Part shown: piece by piece, positions 6,935 to 6,986 of the stretch | Layout: every line of letters starts with the position of its first letter | Position numbering within the stretch: position 1 is the stretch's first letter | Assembly (NCBI GenBank): GCA_964522605.1 | Contig: CAZFWV010000355.1 | Coordinates: 1-6,986, forward strand | DNA from: CAVZLD01 sp964522605 | GTDB taxonomy: Bacteria > Planctomycetota > Planctomycetia > Pirellulales > Pirellulaceae | Direction of reading: 5' to 3' | DNA length: 6,986 nt | The notes under the pieces: model-generated | The model's database searches: none | Told to the model about the DNA's origin: nothing | The model's input: only the letters and a program-made list of their open reading frames with translations | Translations under genes and position numbers: made by a program

Positions 6935-6986
6935 CTCTGCGGCCCTCTGCACTGCTAACGGTGAGTTTCTTGTCGGGGCAAGCGAA
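6935..6986 (-). repeat. 52-bp inverted repeat, copy upstream of the arylsulfotransferase-like gene
   Basis: Read on the minus strand from the window edge, it begins TTCGCTTGCCCC and matches 4563-4614 at 49 of 52 positions. The match runs to the last base of the window, so the repeat may extend further. The two copies face inwards around the propeller gene (outer ends TTCGCTTG), about 2.4 kb apart. Confidence 0.8.

Noticed and set aside
4563..6986. Insertion sequence with terminal inverted repeats
   Set aside because: The only gene between the repeats is the sulfotransferase-like protein, with no transposase. A cassette remains possible and is listed as a finding, but an IS is not supported.

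Overview
The window looks like a chromosomal segment from a member of the Planctomycetes (PVC group). This is inferred from gene content and style: exported alkaline-phosphatase-superfamily enzymes with the YIGPGAG N-terminal motif and a large middle domain, an arylsulfotransferase-like secreted propeller with Gly/Pro-rich and LTXXQ-like additions, and palindromic intergenic repeats. No rRNA or housekeeping marker is present, so a genus cannot be assigned.

All three supported genes are on the minus strand. In transcription order (right to left) they are: (1) 6810-4657, a Sec-exported arylsulfotransferase-like protein whose last propeller region is interrupted by about 215 residues holding two Spy/CpxP (LTXXQ)-like helical modules and a Gly/Pro-rich, partly collagen-like tract; (2) a 473-bp intergenic region (4656-4184) dense in repeats, with a nested REP/BIME-like palindrome, an outer pair of arms around it, and one copy of a 52-bp repeat; (3) 4183-2039, a type I phosphodiesterase/nucleotide pyrophosphatase family hydrolase with a Sec signal or membrane anchor; (4) 2042 to the window edge, a second hydrolase of the same family with a twin-arginine (Tat) signal. 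The two hydrolases overlap by an ATGA junction, keep the same metal-site motifs and share the same middle domain, so they look like a tandem duplication in one operon. The last ~20 residues of the second one probably lie beyond position 1.

Together the genes suggest an envelope or extracytoplasmic module acting on phosphate or sulfate esters. The substrate cannot be read from the sequence, and a link between the propeller gene and the hydrolase pair is only positional. The most notable points are the composite structure of the propeller protein, the 52-bp inverted repeats that bracket that gene, the nested palindrome between the two transcription units with a sigma-54-like -24/-12 match at its edge, and the paired hydrolases with different export signals. 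The plus strand holds no gene I can support.
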